Below, piece after piece: positions 1 to 7,888 of a stretch of DNA of 15,809 bases. Within the stretch, counting starts at the first letter, position 1. Each line of letters begins with the position of its first letter. Under the pieces are notes generated by a model. That model did not search any database. It was given only the letters and a program-made list of their open reading frames with translations, and was not told the DNA's origin. Made by a program: the position numbers and the translations under genes. The stretch lies in NCBI RefSeq assembly GCF_000955955.1, contig NZ_JYJG01000463.1, forward strand, positions 1-15,809, given 5' to 3'. This stretch comes from Lentzea aerocolonigenes (lineage in GTDB: Bacteria > Actinomycetota > Actinomycetes > Mycobacteriales > Pseudonocardiaceae).

Positions 1-30
1 AGTTGGTGGTACTTGCAGACGCCAGAAGAC

Positions 31-1539
31 CTATGTGGACGGAGTGGAGCGGGCCCAGGCGAACGTGAGTTCTACGGCGCGCTTCCAGTTCGCGTACTCG
101 TCCTCGCGGTGCTGGGGGTCCATCACCGGGTTCCACCGCGCGGCCAGATGCCAGTTGCGGCGCAGCCCCTCCAGGTCCGGCCAATATCCGGCGGCGAGCC
201 CGGCGGCGTAGGCGGCACCCAGTGACACGGTCTCGGCAACGAGCGGCCGCATCACCGGGATGTCCAGCACATCCGCGATGAACTGCATCAACAGGTGGTC
301 GGCGGTCATCCCGCCGTCCACCTTCAAAACAGGCGTGGGCGCCCCGAGGTCGGCGTTCATCGCGTCGACGACCTCCCGCGTCTGCCAGCCGGTCGCCTCC
401 AGCACCGCCCGCGCCAGGTGCCCCTTGTTGATGTACGAGGTCAGCCCCACGACGAGCCCGCGTGCCTGCGCGAGCCAGTGCGGCGCGAACAGCCCGGAGA
501 ACGCTGGCACGATGTAGCAGCCGCCGTTGTTCTCCACCGTGCGCGCCAGCGTCTCGATCTCCGGCGCGGAGTGGATCAGCCCGAGGTTGTCGCGGAACCA
601 CTGCACCAGGGACCCGGCCACGGCGATCGAGCCTTCCAGCGCGTACGTGGGTTCCGCGCCGATCTGGTAGCCGATCGTCGTCAGCAACCCGTGCTTCGAC
701 CGCACCAGCTCGTTGCCGGTGTTCATCAGCAGGAAGCCGCCGGTGCCGTACGTGCCCTTGATCGACCCCTTCTCGAAGCACGTCTGCCCGAACAACGCCG
801 CGTGCTGGTCGCCCAAAGCCGCGGTGATCGAGATGCCCGGCACCACGCGCGTGGTCGTGCCGCTGATCTCCGAAGAGGGCCGGATCTCCGGCAGCATCGC
901 CGCGGGCACCCCGAAGAAGTCCAGCAGCATCGGATCCCATTGCCGCGTCGAGAGGTTCATCAGCATGGTCCGCGACGCGTTGGTGACGTCCGTGACGTGC
1001 AGGCCGCCGTTGACACCGCCGGTGAGGTTCCAGATCAGCCAGGTGTCCATCGTGCCGAACAGCACGTCGCCACGCTCCGCGCGAGCGCGCAACCCGGCCA
1101 CGTTGTCGAGCATCCACCGCAACGACGGTGCCGAGAAGTAGGTCGCCAACGGCAGGCCGCAGCGTTCGCGGACCTCCTCGATGCCGGGCTGTTTCTCAAG
1201 CTGGGCAACGAGCTCCTCGGTCCGGATGTCCTCCCAGACAATTGCCCGCCCGACCGGAACGCCGGTGTGCCGGTCCCACAGCACGAACGTCTCGCGCTGG
1301 TTCGTGATGCCCATGGCGACGACCTGCTCGGCCGTGATCCCGGCCTGCCGCAACGCCTGCGGCATGATCCGGTCGACGTTGCGCCAGATCTCCACGGCGT
1401 CCTGCTCGACCCAGCCGGGCCGCGGGTGGTACTGCCGGTGTTCGCGCTGCGCGACCGCGACCAGCCGGGCGTTCTGGTCGAACACGATGCAGCGCGTCGA
1501 CGTCGTCCCCTGGTCGATCGCCATCACAAACCGTTGCAC
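31..1539 (-). CDS. glpK: Glycerol kinase, second paralogue (FGGY family)
   Basis: A 502-residue FGGY-family kinase, the usual length for glycerol kinase, which makes sn-glycerol 3-phosphate from glycerol and ATP in the cytoplasm. Visible motifs are the N-terminal phosphate-binding DQGTTSTR (residues 9-16), NQRET (80-84, with the glycerol-contacting Arg-Glu), Tyr134, GDQ (Asp244-Gln245) and TYGTG (263-267). It clearly resembles the other kinase in this window (roughly 60% identical over the first 30 residues by eye). It differs near conserved sites: GDQH instead of GDQQ, APHW instead of APYW, and VWEDIRT instead of VWQDTRT. The GTG start is supported by AAAGG six bases upstream, and that ribosome site overlaps the stop of the iclR-type gene 10 nt upstream, so the two are probably co-transcribed and coupled. 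It may phosphorylate glycerol under other conditions or a related polyol; sequence alone does not decide. Nothing is visible in the 30 bases downstream. Confidence 0.93.
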   Translation of the reverse strand: MQRFVMAIDQGTTSTRCIVFDQNARLVAVAQREHRQYHPRPGWVEQDAVEIWRNVDRIMPQALRQAGITAEQVVAMGITNQRETFVLWDRHTGVPVGRAIVWEDIRTEELVAQLEKQPGIEEVRERCGLPLATYFSAPSLRWMLDNVAGLRARAERGDVLFGTMDTWLIWNLTGGVNGGLHVTDVTNASRTMLMNLSTRQWDPMLLDFFGVPAAMLPEIRPSSEISGTTTRVVPGISITAALGDQHAALFGQTCFEKGSIKGTYGTGGFLLMNTGNELVRSKHGLLTTIGYQIGAEPTYALEGSIAVAGSLVQWFRDNLGLIHSAPEIETLARTVENNGGCYIVPAFSGLFAPHWLAQARGLVVGLTSYINKGHLARAVLEATGWQTREVVDAMNADLGAPTPVLKVDGGMTADHLLMQFIADVLDIPVMRPLVAETVSLGAAYAAGLAAGYWPDLEGLRRNWHLAARWNPVMDPQHREDEYANWKRAVELTFAWARSTPST

Positions 1540-1549
1540 GGCGCGCCTT

Positions 1550-2314
1550 TCAGTTCTCGTCGACCAGGGACGTGGTTACGGACTCAGCAGCTTGGGAGAC
1601 CTGGCGGACCAGCGTCGCGCGCGGCCGTCCGGCGGAGTCGCACAGCCGGTCGACCGGGCCGGAGATGCCGATCGCGCCGACGACCAGGCCACCGGGAATC
1701 CGGATGGGCGCGGCGATGCTCGCCTCACCCGGCATGTACTCCTCGGCCTCACCCGCCCAGCCCTGCGCGCGCACCTCGGTCAGCACCCGTTCCAGCGCCT
1801 GGGTGCGCGTGATCGTCCTGCGCGTCAACGACGTCAGCTCCCGCCGGCGTGCGGCCGCCGACAGGTCCGGGTCGTAGGCGAGCAGCACTTTGCCCAGTGC
1901 CGTCGCGTGCAAGGGAAGCATCGCACCGATGCCGAGCGTCTGCACGGAGTCATCCGGCCGGAAAACGTGGTGCACGACGAGCACGGCGCCGTCGTGGTGC
2001 ATGCCGATCCGCACCTCCTGGCCGGACCGCGCGGCCAGCGTGTCGGCCCAGTTGATCGATCGGGAACGCAGCTCGTTCGCGTCCAGGTAGGACGTGCCCA
2101 GGTGCAGCAGGGCCGCACCGAGCCGGTAGCGGCCCGTCGCCTGGTCCTGTTCGACGAACTCGACCCGTTGCAGGGTGCGGAGAATCCCGTGCGCGGTGCC
2201 GCGGGCGAGACCGAGCGAGTCGGCTATCTCCGTGAGACCGTGATGGCCGGAGCCACGCGCGAGCAGCCGCAGCACGGCTGCGGCGCGTTCTATCGACTGG
2301 ATGGGTCCCGGCAC
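1550..2314 (-). CDS. IclR-family transcriptional regulator, GylR-like
   Basis: A 254-residue regulator with the typical IclR layout. The N-terminal winged helix-turn-helix (about residues 6-70) contains [12 protein letters not shown] and the helix [22 protein letters not shown] is split across the recognition region. The C-terminal effector-binding domain includes [14 protein letters not shown] and ends with the [13 protein letters not shown] region typical of the family. The open frame extends upstream to a TTG, but the GTG at 2314 gives the normal family length ([11 protein letters not shown]) and lies just downstream of a candidate -10 box, so it is preferred. There is no Shine-Dalgarno sequence, which fits a leaderless mRNA. 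It faces away from glpF-glpK-glpD and precedes a second glycerol kinase. In Streptomyces the IclR protein GylR controls the equivalent glycerol operon, with glycerol 3-phosphate thought to be the inducer. Control of both units here is inferred from position and family. Confidence 0.9.
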   Translation of the reverse strand: MPGPIQSIERAAAVLRLLARGSGHHGLTEIADSLGLARGTAHGILRTLQRVEFVEQDQATGRYRLGAALLHLGTSYLDANELRSRSINWADTLAARSGQEVRIGMHHDGAVLVVHHVFRPDDSVQTLGIGAMLPLHATALGKVLLAYDPDLSAAARRRELTSLTRRTITRTQALERVLTEVRAQGWAGEAEEYMPGEASIAAPIRIPGGLVVGAIGISGPVDRLCDSAGRPRATLVRQVSQAAESVTTSLVDEN

Positions 2315-2321
2315 GGCGGCA

Positions 2322-2350
2322 AACGTAATTGAGACGACCCGTGTCGGCAA
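2322..2350 (-). promoter_or_regulatory. Candidate leaderless promoter of the iclR-glpK unit
   Basis: Reading leftward, TTGCCG (plus-strand 2345-2350) and TACGTT (plus-strand 2322-2327) are separated by exactly 17 nt, fitting an actinobacterial -35/-10 pair (TTGnnn, TAnnnT). The predicted transcription start is about 2315, next to the GTG start at 2314. The absence of a ribosome site before that GTG agrees with leaderless translation. The -35 box lies inside the first TCGACA-type dyad, an arrangement expected for autorepression. This is pattern matching only. Confidence 0.5.
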
Positions 2351-2356
2351 TGTCGA
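2344..2356. promoter_or_regulatory. Operator candidate 1 (TCGGCA-A-TGTCGA)
   Basis: A 13-bp dyad with one mismatched pair (read leftward, TCGACA-T-TGCCGA). It shares the core CGACATTGyCGA with the perfect dyad at 2463-2475. It covers the candidate -35 box of the leftward promoter. Its repetition within one divergent control region beside an IclR-family gene makes it the likeliest binding site of that regulator. Assignment to the protein is inferred. Confidence 0.55.
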
Positions 2357-2393
2357 ACAGCTCCGCGTGCGGCGTGACCTGGAGCGTCGTCGC

Positions 2394-2418
2394 AAAACCC
2401 CTGGAAAACCGGGGTTTT
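2394..2418. repeat. AAAACC repeats forming an 8-bp inverted repeat
   Basis: AAAACCCC (2394-2401) and GGGGTTTT (2411-2418) form a perfect 8-bp inverted repeat around TGGAAAACC. The spacer holds another AAAACC (2405-2410) exactly 11 bp after the first, and this can also pair with GGTTTT. Flanking CGC (2391-2393) and GCG (2420-2422) extend the stem across a single-base bulge. The element lies between the two divergent promoters. It could be a regulator site (copies one helical turn apart) or a hairpin insulating the promoters; a terminator is less likely because no transcript is expected to end here. Confidence 0.5.
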
Positions 2419-2426
2419 AGCGCAGA

Positions 2427-2442
2427 GTGACCGATTGGTCAC
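2427..2442. promoter_or_regulatory. Dyad GTGACC-GATT-GGTCAC
   Basis: A perfect 6-bp inverted repeat with a 4-bp spacer, in the middle of the divergent control region between the two TCGACA-type dyads. Its sequence differs from them, so it may bind a different protein, for example a global carbon regulator. No specific regulator is recognised. Confidence 0.4.
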
Positions 2443-2462
2443 ACCTTGGCCGGCCCTGGCTG

Positions 2463-2475
2463 TCGACATTGTCGA
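2463..2475. promoter_or_regulatory. Operator candidate 2 (TCGACA-T-TGTCGA, perfect)
   Basis: A perfect 6-bp dyad around one base, centred at 2469, the best copy of the motif also seen at 2344-2356 (centre-to-centre 119 bp). It ends about 10 bp before the candidate -35 box of the rightward glpF promoter, at roughly -53 from the predicted start. That would suit upstream activation, or repression by looping to site 1. Binding by the neighbouring IclR protein is inferred. Confidence 0.58.
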
Positions 2476-2485
2476 AACGTGCCCG

Positions 2486-2515
2486 TTGAGCAGGCGTGAC
2501 GTGGGTCATTACGTT
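2486..2515 (+). promoter_or_regulatory. Candidate promoter of the glpF operon
   Basis: TTGAGC (2486-2491) and TACGTT (2510-2515) are separated by 18 nt. The -10 hexamer is identical to that of the leftward candidate promoter, and both sit in an ATTACGTT context. The predicted start is near 2522, giving a leader of about 49 nt. The -35 match is modest (four of six bases). Confidence 0.35.
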
Positions 2516-2525
2516 CCCGGCAATC

Positions 2526-2541
2526 ATCACCGCCGGGTGAT
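2526..2541 (+). other. Leader stem-loop ATCACC-GCCG-GGTGAT
   Basis: A perfect 6-bp stem with a 4-nt loop, falling within the first 20 nt of the predicted glpF leader and ending 19 nt before the GGAGG ribosome site. A 5'-terminal stem of this kind could protect the mRNA end, or the dyad could be a DNA-level protein site. Function is unknown. Confidence 0.35.
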
Positions 2542-2570
2542 CAGCCGTTCAAAGATGAATGGAGGCCAGC

Positions 2571-3326
2571 GTGGGTCTCGGGTCAGTGTTCCTCAGCGAG
2601 GTGCTCGGTACGGGCGTCCTGCTGTTGCTGGGTGCGGGTGTGGTGGCCAACGTGCTGCTCGCCAAGTCGAAGGGATTCGACGGCGGCTGGCTGTTGATCA
2701 ACTTCGGCTGGGGCCTCGGTGTCTTCGCCGGTGTGTACGTCGCCTACAAGTCGGGTGCGCACCTCAACCCGGCGGTCACCGTCGGCATTCTGACCAGCGG
2801 TGCGGCCGAGTACGCCCCTGGTGTTCCCGTCGGCTTCGGCTCGACGGTCGTGTACTTCGCCGGTGAGCTGATCGGTGCGTTCCTCGGTGCCGTGCTGGCG
2901 TGGCTCGCGTACAAGCCGCACTTCGACGAGACGCCCGACGAGGGCCTCAAGCTCGCGGTGTTCTCCACCGGTCCGGCGATCCGCAGCTACACCTGGAACC
3001 TGGTGTGCGAGGTCATCGGCACGTTCGTCCTGGTCTTCGTGATCCTCGCGTTCGGCAAGACCCCGACCCAGATCGGCCCGCTGGCCGCCGCCCTGCTGGT
3101 CGTCGGTATCGGTGCGTCGCTCGGTGGCCCCACCGGCTACGCGATCAACCCGGCTCGCGACCTCGGCCCGCGCATCGCGCACGCCCTGCTGCCGCTCTCC
3201 TACAAGGGCACCGACGGTGAGGCCATCGGCAAGAAGGACTCCGACTGGGGTTACTCCTGGGTGCCGGTGGTGGGCCCGATCGTCGGCGGTGCCATCGCCG
3301 GTGTCGTCGCCTCGCTCGTGTTCTGA
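2571..3326 (+). CDS. glpF: Glycerol uptake facilitator (MIP/aquaporin family)
   Basis: A 251-residue membrane channel of the major intrinsic protein family that lets glycerol diffuse into the cell. Both half-helix signatures are present: HLNPAVT (NPA at 66-68) and [10 protein letters not shown] (NPA at 193-195). The Asp after NPAR is typical of glycerol facilitators, not water-selective aquaporins. Six hydrophobic segments are visible. The position equivalent to E. coli GlpF Phe200 appears to be Tyr ([10 protein letters not shown]). The GTG at 2571 is chosen over an ATG at 2559 because GGAGG (2561-2565) lies 5 nt before the GTG and inside the longer reading. It is the first gene of a rightward glpF-glpK-glpD operon, 23 nt ahead of the kinase that traps glycerol by phosphorylation. 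Confidence 0.95.
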   Translation: MGLGSVFLSEVLGTGVLLLLGAGVVANVLLAKSKGFDGGWLLINFGWGLGVFAGVYVAYKSGAHLNPAVTVGILTSGAAEYAPGVPVGFGSTVVYFAGELIGAFLGAVLAWLAYKPHFDETPDEGLKLAVFSTGPAIRSYTWNLVCEVIGTFVLVFVILAFGKTPTQIGPLAAALLVVGIGASLGGPTGYAINPARDLGPRIAHALLPLSYKGTDGEAIGKKDSDWGYSWVPVVGPIVGGAIAGVVASLVF

Positions 3327-3349
3327 CCATCCTGAAAGGACAAACTTCG

Positions 3350-4867
3350 ATGACGCAGTACGTTCTCGCCGTCGACCAGGGCACGACCAGCACCAGGGCG
3401 ATCATCTTCGACCACAGCGGCTCCATCGTCGCCGTGGGCCAGAAGGAGCACGAGCAGATCTTCCCGCGGGCCGGCTGGGTCGAGCACAACCCGGTGGAGA
3501 TCTCCGAGAACACCCGGTTCGTGATCGGCCAGGCGCTCGCCGCCGCCGACCTGAACACCGGTGACCTCGCCGCCGTCGGCATCACCAACCAGCGCGAGAC
3601 CGCGGTGGTGTGGGACAAGAACACCGGCGAGCCCGTCTACAACGCGATCGTCTGGCAGGACACCCGCACGCAGGCCATCGTCGAGGAGCTCGGTGCTCTC
3701 GGCGGCGGTGCGGAGCGCTACAAGGCGAAGGTCGGCCTGCCGCTGGCGACCTACTTCTCCGGCCCCAAGATCCGCTGGATCCTGGACAACGTCGAGGGCG
3801 CCCGTGAGCGTGCCGAGGCGGGCGACCTCCTGTTCGGCAACACCGACACGTGGACGCTGTGGAACCTCACCGGCGGCCCCAACGGCGGTGTGCACGCCAC
3901 TGACGTCACCAACGCGTCGCGGACCATGCTGATGGACCTCGACACGCTGCAGTGGGACACCGAGATCGCCGGCGAGATGGGCATTCCGGTGTCCATGCTG
4001 CCGGAGATCCGTTCCTCCTCGGAGGTCTACGGCAACGGCGGCCCCGGCGGAGTGCTGAAGGGTGTGCCGATCGCGGGCATCCTCGGCGACCAGCAGGCGG
4101 CGACGTTCGGCCAGGCCTGCTACGAGCCCGGCACCGCCAAGAACACCTACGGCACCGGCAACTTCATGCTCCTGAACACGGGCACGGAGAAGGTCGCGTC
4201 GAAGAACGGCCTGCTGACGACGGTCTGCTACAAGATCGGCGACGAGGCTCCGGTCTACGCGCTCGAGGGTTCGATCGCGGTCACCGGCTCGCTGGTGCAG
4301 TGGCTGCGCGACAACCTCGGCATCATCTCGTCGGCGCCGGAGATCGAGACGCTGGCCAGGTCGGTCGAGGACAACGGTGGCGCGTACTTCGTGCCCGCGT
4401 TCTCCGGTCTGTTCGCGCCTTACTGGCGTGCCGACGCTCGTGGTGCGGTCGTCGGCCTCACGCGGTTCGTGAACAAGGGCCACCTGGCGCGTGCCGTGCT
4501 GGAGGCGACGGCGTTCCAGACCCGCGAGGTCCTGGACGCGATGAACGCCGACTCCGGTGTGCCGCTGACCGAGCTGAAGGTCGACGGCGGCATGGTCCAG
4601 AACGAGCTGCTGATGCAGTTCCAGGCTGACGTTCTGGACGTGCCGGTGGTGCGTCCGGTCGTCGCCGAGACGACCGCTCTCGGTGCCGCGTACGCCGCTG
4701 GTCTCGCTGTCGGCTACTGGTCGTCGCTCGACGAGCTGCGCGCCAACTGGGCCGAGGACAAGCGCTGGACGCCCGAGCTGGACGCCGACGAGCGCGAGCG
4801 CGAGTACCGCAACTGGAAGAAGGCAGTCACCAAGTCGTTCGACTGGGTCGACTCCGACGTCCGCTGA
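3350..4867 (+). CDS. glpK: Glycerol kinase, operon copy (FGGY family)
   Basis: A 505-residue glycerol kinase that phosphorylates incoming glycerol to sn-glycerol 3-phosphate. Conserved elements are DQGTTSTR (9-16), NQRET (80-84), Tyr135 in [14 protein letters not shown] (Asp247-Gln248), TYGTG (266-270), APYW, and the C-terminal [14 protein letters not shown] segment. All the residues I would expect for glycerol contact in E. coli GlpK (Arg, Glu, Tyr, Asp, Gln) are in place, so this is the canonical copy and the kinase at 31-1539 the divergent one. The ATG start has AAAGGA (3335-3340) nine bases upstream. It lies between glpF and glpD in the same transcript, like gylC-gylA-gylB of Streptomyces. 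Confidence 0.96.
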   Translation: MTQYVLAVDQGTTSTRAIIFDHSGSIVAVGQKEHEQIFPRAGWVEHNPVEISENTRFVIGQALAAADLNTGDLAAVGITNQRETAVVWDKNTGEPVYNAIVWQDTRTQAIVEELGALGGGAERYKAKVGLPLATYFSGPKIRWILDNVEGARERAEAGDLLFGNTDTWTLWNLTGGPNGGVHATDVTNASRTMLMDLDTLQWDTEIAGEMGIPVSMLPEIRSSSEVYGNGGPGGVLKGVPIAGILGDQQAATFGQACYEPGTAKNTYGTGNFMLLNTGTEKVASKNGLLTTVCYKIGDEAPVYALEGSIAVTGSLVQWLRDNLGIISSAPEIETLARSVEDNGGAYFVPAFSGLFAPYWRADARGAVVGLTRFVNKGHLARAVLEATAFQTREVLDAMNADSGVPLTELKVDGGMVQNELLMQFQADVLDVPVVRPVVAETTALGAAYAAGLAVGYWSSLDELRANWAEDKRWTPELDADEREREYRNWKKAVTKSFDWVDSDVR

Positions 4868-4891
4868 AGGTTTCTTCCTTAGGAGCTGAAG

Positions 4892-6496
4892 TTGTTCGCA
4901 AGGCTGGATCCGGCTCGGCGTGCTGACGCGGTCGAATCGTTGGGCTCGACGGAGTTCGACGTGCTCGTGGTCGGAGGTGGTGTGGTCGGCGCGGGCGCTG
5001 CTCTTGACGCCGCGTCGAGAGGCCTCTCCGTCGCGCTGGTCGAAGCACACGACTGGGCGGCGGGCACGTCGAGCCGGTCCAGCAAGCTCGTCCACGGCGG
5101 GCTGCGGTACCTGGAGCAGCTGGAGTTCAAGCTGGTCCGGGAAGCTCTGAAGGAACGCGGCCTGCTGCTGCGCCGGCTCGCACCGCACCTGGTGCGGCCG
5201 GTGCCGTTCCTCTTCCCGCTGGAGAAGCAGTGGGAGCGCGCTTACGTCGGCGCCGGTGTGCTGCTGTACGACACGATGGGTGGCGCGGGTGCGGTGCCGA
5301 TGCACCGGCACCTGTCCCGTTCCCGGATGGCTCAGGTCGGGCCCTCGCTCGACGTGTCGAAGTTCGCCGGTGCGATTCGGTACTACGACGCGCAGATGGA
5401 CGACGCGCGCCTGGTGCTGACCCTCGTTCGCACCGCTGCCCAGCACGGCGCCACGGTGTTGTCGCGAGCGCGGGTGACGTCCTTGACGCGGTCTGGCGGC
5501 CGGGTTTCCGGTGCTGTCGTCGAGGTTGACGGTCGGTCTGTCTCGGTGCGCGCTCGCCGGGTGATCAGCGCGACCGGTGTGTGGACCGACTCGCTGAACT
5601 CGCTTTCGCCTGGCACGCCGCCGTTCCACGTGCGCATGTCCAAGGGCGTGCACATCCTGGTGGACCGCTCGAAGATCCAGCTCGACGGCGGGTTGATCAC
5701 GAAGACCGAGAAGTCGGTGCTGTTCGTGATCCCGTGGGGTGCCTACTGGATCATCGGCACCACCGACACCCCTTATGACGGCGATCCTGCTGCCGTTGCG
5801 GCTACTTCGGACGACGTCTCCTACATCCTCGACCACGTCAACGCCGTGCTGCGGTCGCCGCTGTCCGTCGACGATGTCGTTGGTACTTATGCGGGTCTGC
5901 GCCCGTTGCTGGACGGCGCGTCCGGCGACACCGCCAAGCTGTCGCGCGAACACGCTGTGGCGCAACCGGAACCGGGCTTCTTCGTGATCGCCGGCGGCAA
6001 GTACACGACCTACCGCGTGATGGCCGCGGACGTCGTGAACTCGGCCGTTGCCGGTCTGGGCCGGGCTGTTGCGCCTTCGCTGACCGCTCGCCTGCCGTTG
6101 TGCGGCGCGGTCGGCTACCAAGAGCTGTGGGCGGACCGGACTCGAGTCGCCGCCGAGTCCGGCCTGCCCACGTCCACAGTGGAGCGTCTGCTGCGGCGCT
6201 ACGGCTCGGCTGTGTCGGACGTGCTGGCCCTGATCGCGCAGGATCCGTCGCTGGCCACTGAAGTCGCAGGCCATCTGGCGGCGGAGTTCGTCTACGCGGT
6301 CACGCACGAGGGCGCTTTGGACCTCGAGGACGTGCTGGCCCGCCGGACCCGCATCTCCATGGAGCACCTGGACTTCGGCGCGTCCGTGGCTGAGCGGGTG
6401 GGGGAGTTGATCGCCGATCCGCTCGGTTGGTCCTCATCCGAGCGCGACCAGGCTGTCAAGGCGTACCGGGCGAGCACGGAGTTGGCGGCGAGATGA
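4892..6496 (+). CDS. glpD: Aerobic glycerol-3-phosphate dehydrogenase (FAD)
   Basis: A 534-residue FAD-dependent dehydrogenase that oxidises sn-glycerol 3-phosphate to dihydroxyacetone phosphate and passes electrons to the respiratory quinone pool at the membrane. The N-terminal dinucleotide fold reads VLVVGGGVVGAGAALDAASRG (the glycine motif falls at residues 28-33, with acidic Glu51 ending the second strand). It is followed by the family signature GTSSRSSKLVHGGLRYLEQ, split here around residue 64. The DAO-type C-terminal domain follows FVIAGGKYTTYRVMA. The start is a TTG, supported by AGGAG (4881-4885) six bases upstream; no nearby ATG or GTG fits better. It is 24 nt downstream of glpK. Its stop is followed after one base by the next start, implying translational coupling. 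Confidence 0.95.
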   Translation: MFARLDPARRADAVESLGSTEFDVLVVGGGVVGAGAALDAASRGLSVALVEAHDWAAGTSSRSSKLVHGGLRYLEQLEFKLVREALKERGLLLRRLAPHLVRPVPFLFPLEKQWERAYVGAGVLLYDTMGGAGAVPMHRHLSRSRMAQVGPSLDVSKFAGAIRYYDAQMDDARLVLTLVRTAAQHGATVLSRARVTSLTRSGGRVSGAVVEVDGRSVSVRARRVISATGVWTDSLNSLSPGTPPFHVRMSKGVHILVDRSKIQLDGGLITKTEKSVLFVIPWGAYWIIGTTDTPYDGDPAAVAATSDDVSYILDHVNAVLRSPLSVDDVVGTYAGLRPLLDGASGDTAKLSREHAVAQPEPGFFVIAGGKYTTYRVMAADVVNSAVAGLGRAVAPSLTARLPLCGAVGYQELWADRTRVAAESGLPTSTVERLLRRYGSAVSDVLALIAQDPSLATEVAGHLAAEFVYAVTHEGALDLEDVLARRTRISMEHLDFGASVAERVGELIADPLGWSSSERDQAVKAYRASTELAAR

Positions 6497-6497
6497 G

Positions 6498-6800
6498 ATG
6501 GACAGCGCGGAGCTGATCGAGAGGCTGCGGCGGGAAGGCGGCTTTCGCCTGCTCCCGCTGCTGGGGAACACCGGGCAGGTCGCAGGGGTGCACCTGACCC
6601 GGTTCCTCCCCGGCGGGCACCTCGACGTGATCCAGGCGTGGGACGAACGCTGGGCTGCCTACGCTCGCCTGCCCGACGCCTTGGACGCGCAGACGCCGTT
6701 CCTCGGCCCGGTGGGTGGAACGATCCGCAGCGGCCCGTTCGCGCGGATCGTCGCACCGCTGCTGCCACTGCAGTCCGGAATTGTCGGTGCCGCTGAGTAG
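6498..6800 (+). CDS. Small protein of unknown function ending the glp operon
   Basis: A 100-residue soluble-looking protein I do not recognise. The ATG begins one base after the glpD stop with only a weak ribosome site, so translation probably depends on ribosomes finishing glpD. The sequence has an amphipathic N-terminal helix (AELIERLRREGG), a beta-like middle with GVHLTRFLPGGHLDVIQAWDE, and a proline/glycine-rich C-terminus (TPFLGPVGGTIRSGPFARIVAPLLPL). There is no signal peptide, cysteine pair or obvious metal motif. Codon use matches its neighbours and it is followed by hairpin-forming DNA, so it is probably the last gene of the operon. Streptomyces coelicolor also has an uncharacterised gene, gylX, in this operon position; whether the two are related cannot be judged here. 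Confidence 0.72.
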   Translation: MDSAELIERLRREGGFRLLPLLGNTGQVAGVHLTRFLPGGHLDVIQAWDERWAAYARLPDALDAQTPFLGPVGGTIRSGPFARIVAPLLPLQSGIVGAAE

Positions 6801-6802
6801 GT

Positions 6803-6837
6803 TGGGATGCGAGGGGATCCCAGCTCGGGGGTACCCC
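6803..6837 (+). terminator. Candidate terminator region after the glp operon
   Basis: Immediately after the small gene come TGGGAT (6803-6808) and ATCCCA (6817-6822), a 6-bp stem with an 8-nt loop. The self-complementary GGGGTACCCC (6828-6837) follows, and a further small stem CGCGG-CTAA-CCGCG lies at 6860-6873. There is no T-tract, which is common for actinomycete terminators. The region separates the glycerol operon from an unrelated secreted hydrolase, so termination is plausible. No clear promoter for the next gene was found here. Confidence 0.35.
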
Positions 6838-6903
6838 TGCGCCAGCCTGCCGATTCAACCGCGGCTAACCGCGCCTTAAGCGCCCCGCGCGAGTGTGCTG
6901 GGC

Positions 6904-7836
6904 ATGATGAGAGCACTCGCGCTGGCCCTGCTGGCCGTCGTGGCCGCCGCCCCGGCCGCCCACGCCGCCAGCCCCATCAGCCTGACCGACGGCTTCTACG
7001 TCGACCCCGACTCCAACCCCGCGGTGTGGGTGCGCGACCACGCGAACGACGGCCGTCAGCCCGCGATCAAGGCGAACATCTCGACCAAGCCGATCGCCCG
7101 CTGGTTCGGCGCCTGGAGCGGCGACATCAAGTCCGCGACCAGCGCGTACGTCGGCAGGACCGGCTCCAAGCTGCCCGTCCTGGTCGCCTACAACATCCCA
7201 GGCCGGGACGCGTGCGGCGGCCACTCCGGCGGCGGCGCGGGCACGCCGGAGGCCTACCGGGCGTGGATCGCCAAGTTCGCCGAGGGCATCGGCACTCGTC
7301 CCGCGGTCGTGGTGATCGAACCGGACTCGCTGGCCGACTTCAACTGCATGGACAACGCCAAGATCGCCGAGCGCACGGCGATGATCAAGTATGCGACCGA
7401 GCAGCTCAAGGCCAAGGCGCCCAACACGTGGGCCTACCTCGACGCGGGCAACGCGCAGTGGGTCCCGGCGCAGACCATGGCGACGAGGCTCGACGCGGCC
7501 GGCGTGCGCAACGTCCGCGGGTTCTCGATCAACGTCTCGAACTACCACACCACGGCCGCCTCGACGACGTACGGCAACAACGTCAGCGGCAACCTGCCCG
7601 GCTACACCAAGCCGTACGTGATCGACACCAGCCGCAACGGCAACGGGCACAACGGCGAGTGGTGCAACCCCGGCGGCCGCAAGCTCGGCACCACGGCCCG
7701 CACCGGTGGTGGCGCGGAGATGCTGCTGTGGGTCAAGGTGCCCGGCGACTCGGACGGCAAGTGCGGCAAGGCGCCGGGCGTCGAGGCGGGCAAGTTCGAC
7801 CCGCAGCTGGCCTACGACCTCATTTACGGCTACTGA
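6904..7836 (+). CDS. Secreted GH6 glycoside hydrolase (cellulase type), catalytic domain only
   Basis: A 310-residue exported enzyme predicted to hydrolyse beta-1,4-glucan. A Sec signal peptide (MMRALALALLAVVAAAPAAHA) precedes a single GH6 domain. Conserved family blocks are YNIPGRDACGGHSGGG (about 96-111, with Asp102), VVVIEPDSLAD (acid/base candidate Asp141), IDTSRNGNG (240-248), GEWCNPGGRKLG (251-262) and LLWVKVPGDSDGKC (274-287, Asp284 at the conserved loop position). Cysteines at 104/148 and 254/287 fit the two family disulfides. There is no carbohydrate-binding module, so it should prefer soluble or amorphous substrate. The ATG at 6904 is chosen over an upstream GTG at 6895; the ATG at 6907 is equally possible. 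The ribosome site is weak. The next gene, also secreted, starts 52 nt downstream. Confidence 0.9.
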   Translation: MMRALALALLAVVAAAPAAHAASPISLTDGFYVDPDSNPAVWVRDHANDGRQPAIKANISTKPIARWFGAWSGDIKSATSAYVGRTGSKLPVLVAYNIPGRDACGGHSGGGAGTPEAYRAWIAKFAEGIGTRPAVVVIEPDSLADFNCMDNAKIAERTAMIKYATEQLKAKAPNTWAYLDAGNAQWVPAQTMATRLDAAGVRNVRGFSINVSNYHTTAASTTYGNNVSGNLPGYTKPYVIDTSRNGNGHNGEWCNPGGRKLGTTARTGGGAEMLLWVKVPGDSDGKCGKAPGVEAGKFDPQLAYDLIYGY

Positions 7837-7888
7837 CCGGCTCGCTATGTTGGGGAGCAGGCCGCCGCCTGACGAAGGGACATTCGTG

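Noticed and set aside
295..1812. A 505-codon plus-strand frame opposite the second glycerol kinase and the regulator
   Set aside because: An Arg/Pro/Gly-rich shadow of two conserved minus-strand genes, crossing their junction with no motif of its own.
2315..2395. Longer start (TTG at 2395) for the IclR-family regulator
   Set aside because: It would add an Arg/Ser-rich non-family extension and run through the candidate promoter and operator; the GTG at 2314 gives the normal length.
3251..6367. A 1038-codon open frame on the minus strand opposite glpK and glpD
   Set aside because: It lies antisense to two strongly recognisable genes, and its translation is low-complexity (rich in Arg, Gly, Val, His, Asp) as expected from a high-GC shadow frame. 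It has no domain or ribosome site.
6803..6822. A CebR-type cellulase operator (TGGGAGCGCTCCCA) before the GH6 gene
   Set aside because: The TGGGAT/ATCCCA arms are 8 bp apart and the inner bases differ, so this is not the 14-bp CebR box; it fits better as a small hairpin after the glycerol operon.
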